DNA of 64,000 nucleotides from Rubrivirga marina (GCF_002283365.1 NZ_MQWD01000001.1:497694-561693); one strand, 5' to 3'. Positions 50,497 to 58,970 are shown, numbered from the stretch's first letter. Notes: generated from the sequence alone by a model not told the origin. Numbers and translations: made by a program.

Positions 50497-51552
50497 ATGC
50501 GCACCCCCGTCCTCGCCCTCCTCGTCGCCTTGCTCGCCCCGCCCGCCGACGCCCAGCTCGGCCGGGTGCTCGACCGTGCCAAAGAGACCGTCGAGGACGC
50601 CGTCCGCGACCGCGCGCCGGAGCCCCCCCCACAGGAGGCCGCGGACCCACGGCCGGTCACGGCCCAGCCCGCCGCGTCGGCCGCCGCGGACCGGGCCCCA
50701 CGCACGGGCCCGGCCCCCGCGGCCGACGCCTACGACCTCCTGTTCCACGCCGCCCCCAGGGCCGAGACGGGCGTCGCGGGGGGCACGGGGCCGTTCGCCG
50801 TCCTCTTCCCGACCGACGGGACGTACGAGCTCGCCGTCGTCGATGCCTCCGGGGCCACCGTCGCGTCCACCTCGGACACCGTGACCCCCATCGACCGGCT
50901 CCCCACCTTCGCCGTGCTCCGCTACCTCCTGTTGGACTACGAGCCGGCCCCCGGGGACTATGAGCTGGTCCTCCGGCTCGACGGCGCCCCCCTCACCGCG
51001 ATTCCCTACACCCTCTCGCGGATCGAGGGCGACGACCCGTTCAACCCGACGACGACGTGGCAGGTCGACGGGCCGTGGGCCACGTACGGCGTGCTCCGAG
51101 CCCCGACGGGCGACGCCGACGGCGACGTCGAGCTGACCTACTGGGTCCGGTCGGGCGAGGTGAGCGGCGACCGCGTGAAGGTCCGGCCGGTCCTCTTCCG
51201 GGACGGCCAGCGCGTGAGCGCGTACGAGGACGGGTCGACGGTGTTCGCGTCGCATCAGGGCTGGACCGCCCACCGGACGGCCATCAACGTCGACAACGGC
51301 GGGCGGCGGGGCAACCTCCGGCGCGACGCGCTCGTGGACGGGGACTACCGGATCGAGGTCGGCGAGGAAGGCCGGTCCCCGATCCGCGTGTTCCACTTTT
51401 CCGTCTCGGGCGGCCAGTTCGTGCCCCACGCGCGGAGCGCGCTCGAGTACGAGCCCCGCGCAGGCTTCCTGACCCCGCGCTCCGTCGCGGACGAGGCGTA
51501 CGGCCGGAACCGGTTCTCGATGGTCGACCAAGTCTGGATGGTCTCGGAGTAG
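50497..51552 (+). CDS. Exported protein of unknown function
   Basis: A 351-residue exported protein with signal peptide MRTPVLALLVALLAPPADAQ, then an Ala/Pro-rich linker to about residue 75. The rest looks like two or three beta domains: GPFAVLFPTDGTYELAVVDASGATVASTSDTVTP is Ig-like, and a later part holds DDPFNPTTTWQVDGPWATYGVLR and RDGQRVSAYEDGSTVFASHQGW. There is no T9SS sorting domain or catalytic motif, so it may be periplasmic or outer-membrane-linked. No homolog is known to me. Confidence 0.6.
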   Translation: MRTPVLALLVALLAPPADAQLGRVLDRAKETVEDAVRDRAPEPPPQEAADPRPVTAQPAASAAADRAPRTGPAPAADAYDLLFHAAPRAETGVAGGTGPFAVLFPTDGTYELAVVDASGATVASTSDTVTPIDRLPTFAVLRYLLLDYEPAPGDYELVLRLDGAPLTAIPYTLSRIEGDDPFNPTTTWQVDGPWATYGVLRAPTGDADGDVELTYWVRSGEVSGDRVKVRPVLFRDGQRVSAYEDGSTVFASHQGWTAHRTAINVDNGGRRGNLRRDALVDGDYRIEVGEEGRSPIRVFHFSVSGGQFVPHARSALEYEPRAGFLTPRSVADEAYGRNRFSMVDQVWMVSE

Positions 51553-51639
51553 CGTCGGCGCCCTCGCCCGACCGGGCGGGCGCCGTCCGGCAACTCCGGC
51601 GGGCGGCCCGTGTCTCGGGGGCGCCCCGCCTCCCGAACC

Positions 51640-51756
51640 ATGACGCTCGCCCTCGTCGCCTTCCTCCTCGTCGTCCTCGCCGCCGCGAGCACGGTCGCCC
51701 TCGGCGAGCGCCGCGCACCGCGCCGGCCCCTGCGCTGGCAGCGCGGGCTCCGGTAG
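51640..51756 (+). CDS. Putative 38-residue membrane microprotein
   Basis: A short frame from ATG 51640: an 18-residue membrane helix (LALVAFLLVVLAAASTVAL) followed by a basic tail (GERRAPRRPLRWQRGLR). The layout of a helix with a positively charged tail and the palindrome 11 nt after its stop codon make translation plausible. There is no homology evidence. Confidence 0.4.
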   Translation: MTLALVAFLLVVLAAASTVALGERRAPRRPLRWQRGLR

Positions 51757-51766
51757 CCCGCTCCCT

Positions 51767-51786
51767 CCGCCTCGGCACCGAGGCGG
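51767..51786. terminator. Shared gene-end palindrome before the Fpg/Nei stop codon
   Basis: CCGCCTCGGCACCGAGGCGG, one base from the consensus. Its last base touches the stop codon of the minus-strand Fpg/Nei gene, and it is 10 nt after the stop of the plus-strand microprotein. Confidence 0.6.
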
Positions 51787-52605
51787 TCAGTGCTGGCAGG
51801 TCGGGCAGAGGTACGTCGCCCGGTCGTACGGCGGGAGGCGGACGAGCTCGATCGGCGTGCCGCAGACGAGACACGGCTTCCCCTTCCGCTGGTAGACCCA
51901 CCGGTCATGCCCCTGCTCGCGGAGCTCGGGTGGCGTCGTCTTCGTGCGGCCGTACCGCGTCGTGCCGTCCCACATCATTGGGTGGACGGCGTCCCACAGC
52001 GCGTCGAGCTCGGCGTCGGTGACCTCCGCGGCCGGCCGGCGCGGGTCGACGCCGGCCAGGAAGAGCCCCTCGCTCGCGTAGATGTTGCCGACGCCGGCCA
52101 CCACGCGCTGGTCGAGGACCACGGGCTTGATCGGGTCGTCGCCGCGGGCGCGGATCCGGCGGGCGGCCTCAGCCCGGTCGAACGTGCCGCCGGGCGTGTG
52201 GTCGGGGAGCGGTGCCATCACGTCCGGGCCGAGGCTGGTGAGCCGCTCATGCTCGGCCAGTTCCTCCGGTGTCAGCAGCTCAACGGTCGGGCCGTGGTAG
52301 AAGACGGCCTCGTGCGCGGCGGTCTGGAGCCAGAGGCGGACGTGCTTCTCCTCTTTCCTCAGGTCGAGGGGCCGCTCGCCGACCTGCCACGAGCCGTACT
52401 GCGCGCCGTGGCAGTGGAGCGTCTCGCCCCCCGAGAGCGGGAGGAGCAGGTGCTTCCCGTGCGTCCGCGGCTCCTGGAGGTGCTGGCCGACGAGGCCGGC
52501 GGGCCGGTCGCCCCACCGCTTCGGCATCTGGACGTGCGTGAGCGGCGCGCCGACGAGCGGCGCCAGCCGCCGCGCCCAGCGGATGACGGCGTGGCCCTCA
52601 GCCAT
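51787..52605 (-). CDS. Fpg/Nei-family DNA glycosylase with Ala instead of Pro at position 2
   Basis: A 272-residue base-excision glycosylase from ATG 52605. The family opening would be MPEG; here it is MAEGHAVIRWARRL, so Pro2, the Schiff-base nucleophile of Fpg and Nei, is Ala, while Glu3 is kept. The helix-two-turn-helix QRVVAGVGNIYASEGLF, the THGKHLLL segment and the zinc finger CLVCGTPIELVRLPPYDRATYLCPTC are intact. NEIL3 of animals works with a non-Pro N terminus (Val2), so activity is possible. It is downstream of the yetF-like gene with an 8-nt overlap. A second Fpg/Nei gene with normal MPEG lies at 57877-58872. Confidence 0.88.
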   Translation of the reverse strand: MAEGHAVIRWARRLAPLVGAPLTHVQMPKRWGDRPAGLVGQHLQEPRTHGKHLLLPLSGGETLHCHGAQYGSWQVGERPLDLRKEEKHVRLWLQTAAHEAVFYHGPTVELLTPEELAEHERLTSLGPDVMAPLPDHTPGGTFDRAEAARRIRARGDDPIKPVVLDQRVVAGVGNIYASEGLFLAGVDPRRPAAEVTDAELDALWDAVHPMMWDGTTRYGRTKTTPPELREQGHDRWVYQRKGKPCLVCGTPIELVRLPPYDRATYLCPTCQH

Positions 52606-53173
52606 CCGTGCCCCCCTCATAGTCGTCCTCGCCGAGGTCCACGCGGTCGGCGTCGCGGACGCCGCGGAGCAGGCACGGGTGGAGGTCGACGCGGTCGGGC
52701 TGGCCGTGGAGGACCGAGATGTCGCCGGTCGTCTCGAGCACGACGGCCCGCACCTCCTGGGGGTCGAGCACGTTGGCCTCGCGGAGCTTGGCCCACAGAT
52801 CGCTCTCCGTCACGCGCGTCCGGCTCAGGTTGTCGTAGAGGATCCGGTCGCCGGCCATCAGCACGATCGGCTCGTTGTCGACGATGTGCTCCGCCCACGA
52901 CGTGTGCTTCCGGAGCGCCGCGATCACGAGCTGGACGCCGAACAGGCTCGCGAGGGCGACCGACGCTTGGAGGAGCGGCGGGCTCGGCGTGATGATCGTC
53001 GAGGCCAGGACCGAGCCCACGGCGACCGTCATGGCGAAGTCGAAGCTCGACATCTTCGAGAAGCTTCGGAGCCCGACGACGCGGATGAGCGCGATGAGGA
53101 CCACGTAGAGGCCGAGCGTCGAGAGGACGACGGCGACGAGCGCGGTGGGCGAGGCGGTGAACCAGTCGGACAT
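52598..53173 (-). CDS. DUF421 (YetF-type) membrane protein
   Basis: A 191-residue inner-membrane protein. Three N-terminal helices (ALVAVVLSTLGLYVVLIALIRVVG, FAMTVAVGSVLASTII, ASVALASLFGVQLVIAAL) are followed by the YetF cytosolic domain with VDNEPIVLMAGDRILYDNLSRTRVTESDLWAKLREANVLDPQEVRAVVLETTGDISVL. DUF421 proteins form dimers, have no proven function, and in Bacillus are linked to spore or membrane stability. It is upstream of, and overlaps, the Fpg/Nei gene by 8 nt. Confidence 0.85.
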   Translation of the reverse strand: MSDWFTASPTALVAVVLSTLGLYVVLIALIRVVGLRSFSKMSSFDFAMTVAVGSVLASTIITPSPPLLQASVALASLFGVQLVIAALRKHTSWAEHIVDNEPIVLMAGDRILYDNLSRTRVTESDLWAKLREANVLDPQEVRAVVLETTGDISVLHGQPDRVDLHPCLLRGVRDADRVDLGEDDYEGGTDG

Positions 53174-53199
53174 GGGCGGGGGGCCGGGGGTGAGGGCGC

Positions 53200-53219
53200 C
53201 CGCCTCGATCCCGAGGCGG
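53200..53219. terminator. Imperfect gene-end palindrome after the DHH gene
   Basis: CGCCTCG ATC CCGAGGCG: seven-base arms of the same core as the palindrome family with a changed centre, 12 nt downstream of the DHH stop codon. Confidence 0.35.
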
Positions 53220-53230
53220 AGACACCGGGC

Positions 53231-54349
53231 CTACACCGGCACGTGGGCCTCGGGTCCGAAGCCGAGCGCGTCGAGGACGCCGTTGAACACGTCCGGCGGG
53301 AGGTGGCCGCCGCTCGCTTGGTCGTGGCCGTGCCCCCACCGCCCGTTCCACCCCGGGGTGTCGATGGACTGGTACAGGACGGGCAGGCGGACGTCCCGGC
53401 GCGACGTCCGCGTCGAGAAGGCCACGATCCCGTCGAGGTAGCCGACGTTGGCGCAGATCACGGGGTAGCCCTTGAGCCGCCCGCGCCACTGCTGCGCGAT
53501 GAGCGGGTGGACCTGCGCCGGCGAGTCGATCGTGACGAGGGCGAAGCGGAGCCCGTCGGGCGCGACGCCGGCCGGCACCGTCGCGTCGCGCTCCGAGAAC
53601 ACGGGCGCGGCCTTGCGGGCCTCCGCCAGCTCCGCCTTGACCGCCTCGCGTGCCTGGCGGAGCCGGTCCACGGGCGGCGCCTCGGACTGGGCGAGGGCCT
53701 TCGAGTCGTCGAAGCGCATCAGCGCATCGAGCGCCGTCTGCGCGTCGAACGTCGGCGCCCGGCGGGCCGCGTTGACGAGCGCGACGGTCTCCTTCAGCCA
53801 CTTGGCCGTCCGCGCCTTCTTGACGGCGGGCAGCCTCGGCCACGGCGCCTTCTCGCCGAGATCCGAGATCACGCCGACGGCCGCGATCCAGTCGAGGTCG
53901 TCCACCTCGGCCTCTCCCGCGAGGAGGTCATACGCCAGCCACGCGCTGCACGGGATCGGCTCCCACTCGTAGCCGCTGACGACGAACGCGCCCTCCGGCG
54001 CTCCGCTCGGCCGGTGGTGGTCGACGTACAGCACCGGGACGCCGCTCTCCTCCAGCGTCCCGCGCGCGTTCACGCCGAGGTCGGTCACGAGGAGCGCGTC
54101 GGGCGCGAGGGCCGCCAGCCGCTCCCGGGCGCCGTCCGAAAATGCCGACTCGTCGCGGCCCGACGGCACGACGACGACCTCGCCCAGCGTCTCCCCGAGG
54201 CGGAGCAGCCCGCGGCCGAAGAGCGCGCCCGCCGCCAGCCCATCGGCGTCGAAGTGGCAGAGCACGACGACGCGGCCCGCCTCGGGGATCGCGTCGAGCC
54301 AGTCGCGGAAGGTGGCGCGGGCTTCGGCCAGGTGGGCGGCGTACGTCAT
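53231..54349 (-). CDS. DHH-family phosphoesterase (RecJ/NrnA-like)
   Basis: A 372-residue protein of the DHH superfamily. Metal motifs are VVLCHFDADGLAAGALFG, LLVTDLGVNARG, YVDHHRPSG (the DHH motif) and AAVGVISDLGEKA; the C-terminal half has GHDQASGGHLP, the glycine/His DHHA1-like signature. Family members are 5'-3' exonucleases, oligoribonucleases or cyclic-dinucleotide phosphodiesterases. Here the ATG overlaps the stop of the upstream DNA ligase gene (ATGA), so a role in DNA end processing with the ligase is plausible. Confidence 0.85.
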   Translation of the reverse strand: MTYAAHLAEARATFRDWLDAIPEAGRVVVLCHFDADGLAAGALFGRGLLRLGETLGEVVVVPSGRDESAFSDGARERLAALAPDALLVTDLGVNARGTLEESGVPVLYVDHHRPSGAPEGAFVVSGYEWEPIPCSAWLAYDLLAGEAEVDDLDWIAAVGVISDLGEKAPWPRLPAVKKARTAKWLKETVALVNAARRAPTFDAQTALDALMRFDDSKALAQSEAPPVDRLRQAREAVKAELAEARKAAPVFSERDATVPAGVAPDGLRFALVTIDSPAQVHPLIAQQWRGRLKGYPVICANVGYLDGIVAFSTRTSRRDVRLPVLYQSIDTPGWNGRWGHGHDQASGGHLPPDVFNGVLDALGFGPEAHVPV

Positions 54350-56064
54350 GCGTCTCCCGCCAGCGCCGCGACGGTCGCGAGCGTGTCGATCTCGGCGGCC
54401 GGCTTGTCCTCCCGCAGGCGGACGATTCGAGGGAAGCGGAGGGCGTAGCCGCTCTTGTGCCGCTTCGACACCTGGACGTTGTCGAACGCGACCTCGACCA
54501 CGACCTCGGGCTCGACCGTCCGCACCTTCCCGTGGGCGAACGTCTGGAGCGTGTGCTCCTCAAACCACTCGGTGAGGGCCGCCAGCTCGGCGTCGGTGAG
54601 GCCGGAGTACGCCTTCCCGACGTTGAGGAGCGTGCCGTCGGATTCGCTTGCGCGGACGGCGAACGTGAAGTCGGACAGGAGCTTCCGGCGCCCGCCGTGC
54701 CCGCGCTCGACGGCCGTCACGACGACGTCGAGCGTGGCGAGGGCCTTCTTGATCTTGAGCCAGTCGCGCCCTCGCCGGCCCGGTTTGTAGGGCGAGTCGA
54801 GCGCCTTTACCATCAGCCCCTCGTTGCCGCGCGCGCGGGCCGCGTCGAAGAGGGCGTCGAGCGTGTCGAGGTCGTGGACCTCGGCGACGACGCTGCGGCG
54901 GAGCGGGCCGGTCCAGTCGAACCGGTCGAGGAGGGCTTGGCGCTCGCGGAAGGACGCGTCGAGCGTCGGCTCGCCGTCGATGGCGAGGACGTCGTAGGCG
55001 ACGAACGCGACGGGCACGTCGCGCTGGAGCTCTTCGGACGCCGTCTTCCGCCCGAGCCGCTTCTGGAGCGCCTGGAACGGGACGACCTCGCCCTGGGGCC
55101 CGAGCGGCACGATCTCGCCGTCGAGGATCACGCCCCGGGGCGCCGCCTCCGCGAACGCCGCCAGCGGACGGACGAGGTCGGGGAAGGCGCGCTCGATCGC
55201 GTCGAGCGTCCGCGAGAAGAGCGCCACGCGGGCGCCCGCCTCGGGCACGCCGTGGAGGTCCTCGTCGCCGGGGTCGGCCGCGACGTGGGCCTGCGCGCGG
55301 ATCCCGTCGAACTTGTCCTCGACGGCGACCGGCGGCGGGACCTGTCGGGCGACCTCCTCGGCCAACGTCCGCTCGCCCTTGGCCTCGGCCGGCGAGGCCA
55401 GCATGAACGTGATCGGGTGGAACAACGTCAGGTGCGCCTCCGCCAGCCGGTCGCGCCGCGCGAGCACGGCCGCCTCGCCGACATCGCCCGTCAGCATCAC
55501 GGCCCGGCGGACGGTCGCCCCCTTCCGACCGTACAGCCTGGACAGCGCCGACACGACGCCGCCCTCGCCCATCCCGATCCGCAACTCCCCCGCGAGAAGC
55601 TTGACGAGGAACCGGGCCTCCTCCGGCGTCACGCGCGCCAGCATCCCCGCGATAAGCGCCGTCTTGGCGGTCGAGCCGCTCGTCTCAGCGACCTGCTCGA
55701 AGAAGCCCTCGGCCTCCTCGATCGTCAGATCGGATTCGACGGGGGGCACCAGGGCCTCGATCGCACCGGCGGTCACGTCGCCGGGATCCCCGAGGCGGAC
55801 GAGCGCGGCGCGGAGGTCGTCCTCCTCCGCACCCGTCGCCGCCATCGTCGCCCGGAGGAGCGCGGCGAACCCGACGCTCACGGTCCGCTGGTCCGACAGT
55901 GAGAACACGCGGCCGGCGGCCCAGCGCGCGGCACGGCGGAGGTCGGCGTCGTCCAGCTCTGCGAACAGCACGCCGAGACGGTCGGCCTTGTCGTGGCGTC
56001 CCGAGAGCGCGGCCACGTCGGCGAGCGCGAGAGCGAGGGCGGCGAAGGAAGCGGAGTCCGTCAT
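54346..56064 (-). CDS. ATP-dependent DNA ligase
   Basis: A 572-residue ligase of the archaeal/eukaryal Lig1-like type. The N-terminal DNA-binding domain (about 1-210: FVKLLAGELRIGMGEGGVVSAL) precedes motif I EDKFDGIRAQ with the AMP-linked Lys251, then GVILDGEIVPL (motif III), GNEGLMVKALDSPYKPGRRGRDWLKIK (motifs IV-V) and the OB fold (VEVAFDNVQVSKRHKSGYALRFPRIVRLREDKPA). It seals nicks using ATP. It is not the replicative LigA, which uses NAD+. No Ku or LigD polymerase/nuclease gene is nearby; the partner is a DHH phosphoesterase. Confidence 0.95.
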   Translation of the reverse strand: MTDSASFAALALALADVAALSGRHDKADRLGVLFAELDDADLRRAARWAAGRVFSLSDQRTVSVGFAALLRATMAATGAEEDDLRAALVRLGDPGDVTAGAIEALVPPVESDLTIEEAEGFFEQVAETSGSTAKTALIAGMLARVTPEEARFLVKLLAGELRIGMGEGGVVSALSRLYGRKGATVRRAVMLTGDVGEAAVLARRDRLAEAHLTLFHPITFMLASPAEAKGERTLAEEVARQVPPPVAVEDKFDGIRAQAHVAADPGDEDLHGVPEAGARVALFSRTLDAIERAFPDLVRPLAAFAEAAPRGVILDGEIVPLGPQGEVVPFQALQKRLGRKTASEELQRDVPVAFVAYDVLAIDGEPTLDASFRERQALLDRFDWTGPLRRSVVAEVHDLDTLDALFDAARARGNEGLMVKALDSPYKPGRRGRDWLKIKKALATLDVVVTAVERGHGGRRKLLSDFTFAVRASESDGTLLNVGKAYSGLTDAELAALTEWFEEHTLQTFAHGKVRTVEPEVVVEVAFDNVQVSKRHKSGYALRFPRIVRLREDKPAAEIDTLATVAALAGDA

Positions 56065-56206
56065 GTTGGGAGCGTCGGGGCCGGGGCCACCGAGGGAGCC
56101 GAGTGGACTGGCCGCGGGCCGGAGAAGGTTCCGTCCTCCTCCCGACCCCGGGGACTCCCGAGTCCGAATCCTGCTCTCGCATGACTCGAGATCCATGGGG
56201 CCGATG

Positions 56207-56214
56207 TAGCCTGC
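56207..56214 (+). promoter_or_regulatory. Candidate -7 box upstream of the 56237 gene
   Basis: TAGCCTGC lies 30 nt before the ATG at 56237, at the usual distance, matching TAnnNT only. Confidence 0.25.
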
Positions 56215-56236
56215 GGACCTCCCCTACAAATCTCCC

Positions 56237-56608
56237 ATGTCCGAGACCCTTCGTCACATTTACCGCCTCCACCCGGGCCGGCAGGCGCGGCTCCAGATGG
56301 AGATCGGGTCGGGTGCCCTCTCGCACACCCGCGTCGTCATCACGAGCGAGGTCGACGAGCGGCCGCCCCGCGTGGAGGACGTCGTGGGCGACGTGGACCT
56401 CGACCTCGGCCCGGCCCCCGAGGCCCACGGCCTCCGCGTCCGCTGCACGACGTCGCTCCACCACACGCATCCGGAAGCCCGGAACCGGATCGATTACACG
56501 CTCCACGGCGGGCTCCACCCCTGGACCGGGGCCATCAAGGAGGACCCGCCGGATCCGTCGGTGGACATCTTTTTCGCCGAGTTCGTCCTCGTCCTCCCCC
56601 TCCCATGA
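56237..56608 (+). CDS. Cytosolic protein of unknown function, coupled to a barrel-like protein
   Basis: A 123-residue protein without signal peptide. Beta-strand-rich: LRHIYRLHPGRQARLQMEIGSGALSHTRVVITSEVD, then DLDLGPAPEAHGLRVRCTTSLHHTHPEARNRIDYTLHGG. The alternating pattern suggests an immunoglobulin-like or jelly-roll fold. The ATG of the next gene lies within its stop (ATGA), so it is made together with an exported protein. I do not recognise a family. Confidence 0.6.
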   Translation: MSETLRHIYRLHPGRQARLQMEIGSGALSHTRVVITSEVDERPPRVEDVVGDVDLDLGPAPEAHGLRVRCTTSLHHTHPEARNRIDYTLHGGLHPWTGAIKEDPPDPSVDIFFAEFVLVLPLP

Positions 56609-57816
56609 CTCCGTCGCCCCGCTGGCTCCACCCCGCGGCTCTCGCCGTCACCCTCCTCACGGCGGCGGCCCCCCACGCGCAGGTCGGCGGTGCCGACACC
56701 ACCGTCACTCTCTCCTCGCTCCGGCCTCCAGACGCCCCGGGGTTCGTCTTGCTCGGGGGCTCGCCGAGCGCCGTCGAACGGCCGGGCACTCCGCGGGCGC
56801 TCGCCCTCTCGGCCGTTACGCGGGCCACGGAGGGCGACCTGTTCGACCAGTTCGCGGTGCAGGTCGCGCCGTTCTGGCTGAACGGATACCGCGGGCTGAG
56901 CTACGAGACGTACGCGAAGGCCCCGCGCCCCGACGAAGCGTTCCGTCGAACGCTCGCTTTCTCGGCCATGACGGACCGCCTGGACGTCGGCCTCGCCGAG
57001 CCCGTCCCGGCCGTCGCCCTCGGCGTCAGGTTCTCGCTGGCGACCGGGCGCATCGACACGACGTCCACCGAGTACCGCCAGCAACTCCGGGCCGCCCGGC
57101 AGATCCTCGCCACGCTCGCGGCCGACGCGGACTCGCTCCGCCGAGCGGCCGAGGCGGCAGACTCGCTGTACCAGTACCTCGTCACCGCCCAGCGCTCGAT
57201 TCCGTTCGGGGGCGACGAGTGGTCGGCCCTTGAGGCGCTCCGCGGACGCCGCTCGGACGAGCTCGTCGCGCAGATCGACCTCGACAAGACGCTCAAGCTG
57301 GCGGAGGCCACAGAGACCATCGGGACGCTCCCGGAGCGGCGCGTCGGATGGGTGTGGGACGTGGCCGGCGGAGGCGCCGTCGTCTTCCCCGACGACGAGT
57401 TCGACGCGATGGAGGTCTACCGGCTCGGTGTCTGGACCACCGCCGGCTACGAGCGGCAGGGCGGTGCCGTCCTCGGCGTGGCCCGTCTCCTCGACGAGGA
57501 CGGCCTGGCCGGCAGCGATGCTGGCCTCTCGCTCGACGTCGGTGGCCGGCTGGCGTTCGACGCCCCCGGCGGGCGGCTCTCCGCCTCGTTGGAGGGCGTC
57601 TACCGGGCGGGCCTGAGCGCCGACCTCGGCGACCGGTACCGCGTCTCGGGGCTGGTCGAGTACATGGCGGGGTCGGGCGAGACGGTCGCGCTCACGTTGG
57701 GCCGCGACTTCGAGGGCGCGCCGACGGGAAACGTGTTGGCCCTCCTCCGGCTCGTCACCGACATCGGCGGGGACGTCCGCGCGCCGATCCGGACGTTCTC
57801 GGACGCGAGCCGCTGA
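56605..57816 (+). CDS. Exported outer-membrane beta-barrel-like protein, unknown function
   Basis: A 403-residue exported protein with signal peptide ending near PHAQVGG. The opening PPDAPGFVLLGGSPSAVERPGTPRALALSAV and FDQFAVQVAPFWL resemble a group of unknown Bacteroidota proteins. A helical region (about 150-235: QQLRAARQILATLAADADSLRRAAEAADSLYQYL) precedes strands (GVWTTAGYERQGGAVLGVARLL, LSLDVGGRLAFDAPGG, RLSASLEGVYRAG, YRVSGLVEYMAGSGETVALTLGRDF) that could form a barrel. Coupled by ATGA overlap to the upstream 123-residue protein. No role is known to me. Confidence 0.55.
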   Translation: MTPSPRWLHPAALAVTLLTAAAPHAQVGGADTTVTLSSLRPPDAPGFVLLGGSPSAVERPGTPRALALSAVTRATEGDLFDQFAVQVAPFWLNGYRGLSYETYAKAPRPDEAFRRTLAFSAMTDRLDVGLAEPVPAVALGVRFSLATGRIDTTSTEYRQQLRAARQILATLAADADSLRRAAEAADSLYQYLVTAQRSIPFGGDEWSALEALRGRRSDELVAQIDLDKTLKLAEATETIGTLPERRVGWVWDVAGGGAVVFPDDEFDAMEVYRLGVWTTAGYERQGGAVLGVARLLDEDGLAGSDAGLSLDVGGRLAFDAPGGRLSASLEGVYRAGLSADLGDRYRVSGLVEYMAGSGETVALTLGRDFEGAPTGNVLALLRLVTDIGGDVRAPIRTFSDASR

Positions 57817-57876
57817 GCGGCCGTCGGCCTCATCCGCCCGGGAGCCCGGCGCCCCCCGAGGCGTCCTACCCGCCGG

Positions 57877-58872
57877 TCACCGGTCCTCCGGGTCCCGCTC
57901 GTCATCGGGCGAGGCCCACTCGGAGTCGGGCGGTCGGCGGTCCTTGTGCGGGCGGGCCGGCTTGGGCTCGACCGAGACCGGCTGGCAGGTCGGGCAGAAG
58001 TAGATGATCCGCTTCTTCTCGACCGTCTCGCCGCTCTCGTCGTCAACCCATTCGCGCGTGAGCTGGTGCTCCTGGCGAACGTAGTCGTCGCAGGTGAGGC
58101 ACGGGAGGTTGGTCCGCCGGAAGACCCAGTGGCGCGTGTTCCAGGCGTGGGCGTGGGGCGAGTAGCGGAGGTCGCGGTCGGCCGCCATCTTCGCCTGCAC
58201 GGCCTCGGGGACGGTCCGCCCACTCTGCGCGTACGCCATCTGGCTCAGGCGCGGGACCGTCTCGGCGAGGCACCCGCGCTCGGCCCCGTCGAGCTCGCCG
58301 ACCAGCCGCCACGGGTCCATCCGGCAGGCGTAGAGGATCTCCGCCCGGAGGTAGTTGCCGATGCCGGCGGCCACGGTCTGGTCGAGGAGCGCCGCGCCGA
58401 CGGTCCGGTCGGGCTCCTGATCCAGCCGGCCGAGGAACGCGTCGGCGTCGAACGGCTCGTCGAGGACGTCGGGGCCGAGGCGGGAGAGGGCGGGGATGCC
58501 CGCGTACGGGTCGCCCTGGCCGACGTCGAACTTCGGCGCCGAGTAGAGGAGGGCCGCCGCGTCGTCGGTCACGATCCGGGCCCGCTCGCGCCGGTCCTTC
58601 GTCACCACCTCCTCGGCGTCGGGCGCGACCACGTGCCACCGGCCCCACATGAGGTAGTGCGAGTGGAAGAAGAGGTCGCCCTCGACCTGCCCCACGAGGT
58701 GCTTGCCGTGGGCCCAGACGCGCTCGACGCGCTTTCCCTCGAACGCGCCCTCGTGCTCGGCTAGCCACTCGCGCGCCGCCGTCGTCCGCGCCTCGAAGGT
58801 GCGGATGGTGTGGCCGGCGAGGGCGTCGTCGAGGAGGTCCGCGGAACGCTGGACCTCAGGACCTTCAGGCAT
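57877..58872 (-). CDS. Fpg/Nei-family DNA glycosylase (endonuclease VIII-like)
   Basis: A 331-residue base-excision glycosylase from ATG 58872 with the catalytic opening MPEGPEVQRSADLLDDAL (Pro2 and Glu3 present). Also present are VWAHGKHLVGQVEGDLFFHSHYLMWGRWHV, the helix-two-turn-helix DQTVAAGIGNYLRAEIL and a zinc finger CLTCDDYV...IYFCPTC with an enlarged loop of about 30 residues between the knuckles. A charged C-terminal tail (RPHKDRRPPDSEWASPDDERDPEDR) extends beyond the finger. It should remove oxidised bases. Compare the second copy at 51787-52605, which lacks Pro2. Confidence 0.93.
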   Translation of the reverse strand: MPEGPEVQRSADLLDDALAGHTIRTFEARTTAAREWLAEHEGAFEGKRVERVWAHGKHLVGQVEGDLFFHSHYLMWGRWHVVAPDAEEVVTKDRRERARIVTDDAAALLYSAPKFDVGQGDPYAGIPALSRLGPDVLDEPFDADAFLGRLDQEPDRTVGAALLDQTVAAGIGNYLRAEILYACRMDPWRLVGELDGAERGCLAETVPRLSQMAYAQSGRTVPEAVQAKMAADRDLRYSPHAHAWNTRHWVFRRTNLPCLTCDDYVRQEHQLTREWVDDESGETVEKKRIIYFCPTCQPVSVEPKPARPHKDRRPPDSEWASPDDERDPEDR

Positions 58873-58962
58873 GGGGGGACCGTCGCAGTTCGTCCGCGTA
58901 TGGCTCGAATCGCATAGGGTTCTGCCGAAGGGATCGGTTGGGGGTCCGCCCGATGGGGCGGG

Positions 58963-58970
58963 TAGCTTCC
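58963..58970 (+). promoter_or_regulatory. Candidate -7 box of the DJ-1/PfpI gene
   Basis: TAGCTTCC lies 31 nt before ATG 58994; a TTG at 58938-58940 is 22 nt upstream of it, slightly more than the ideal spacing. Confidence 0.4.
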
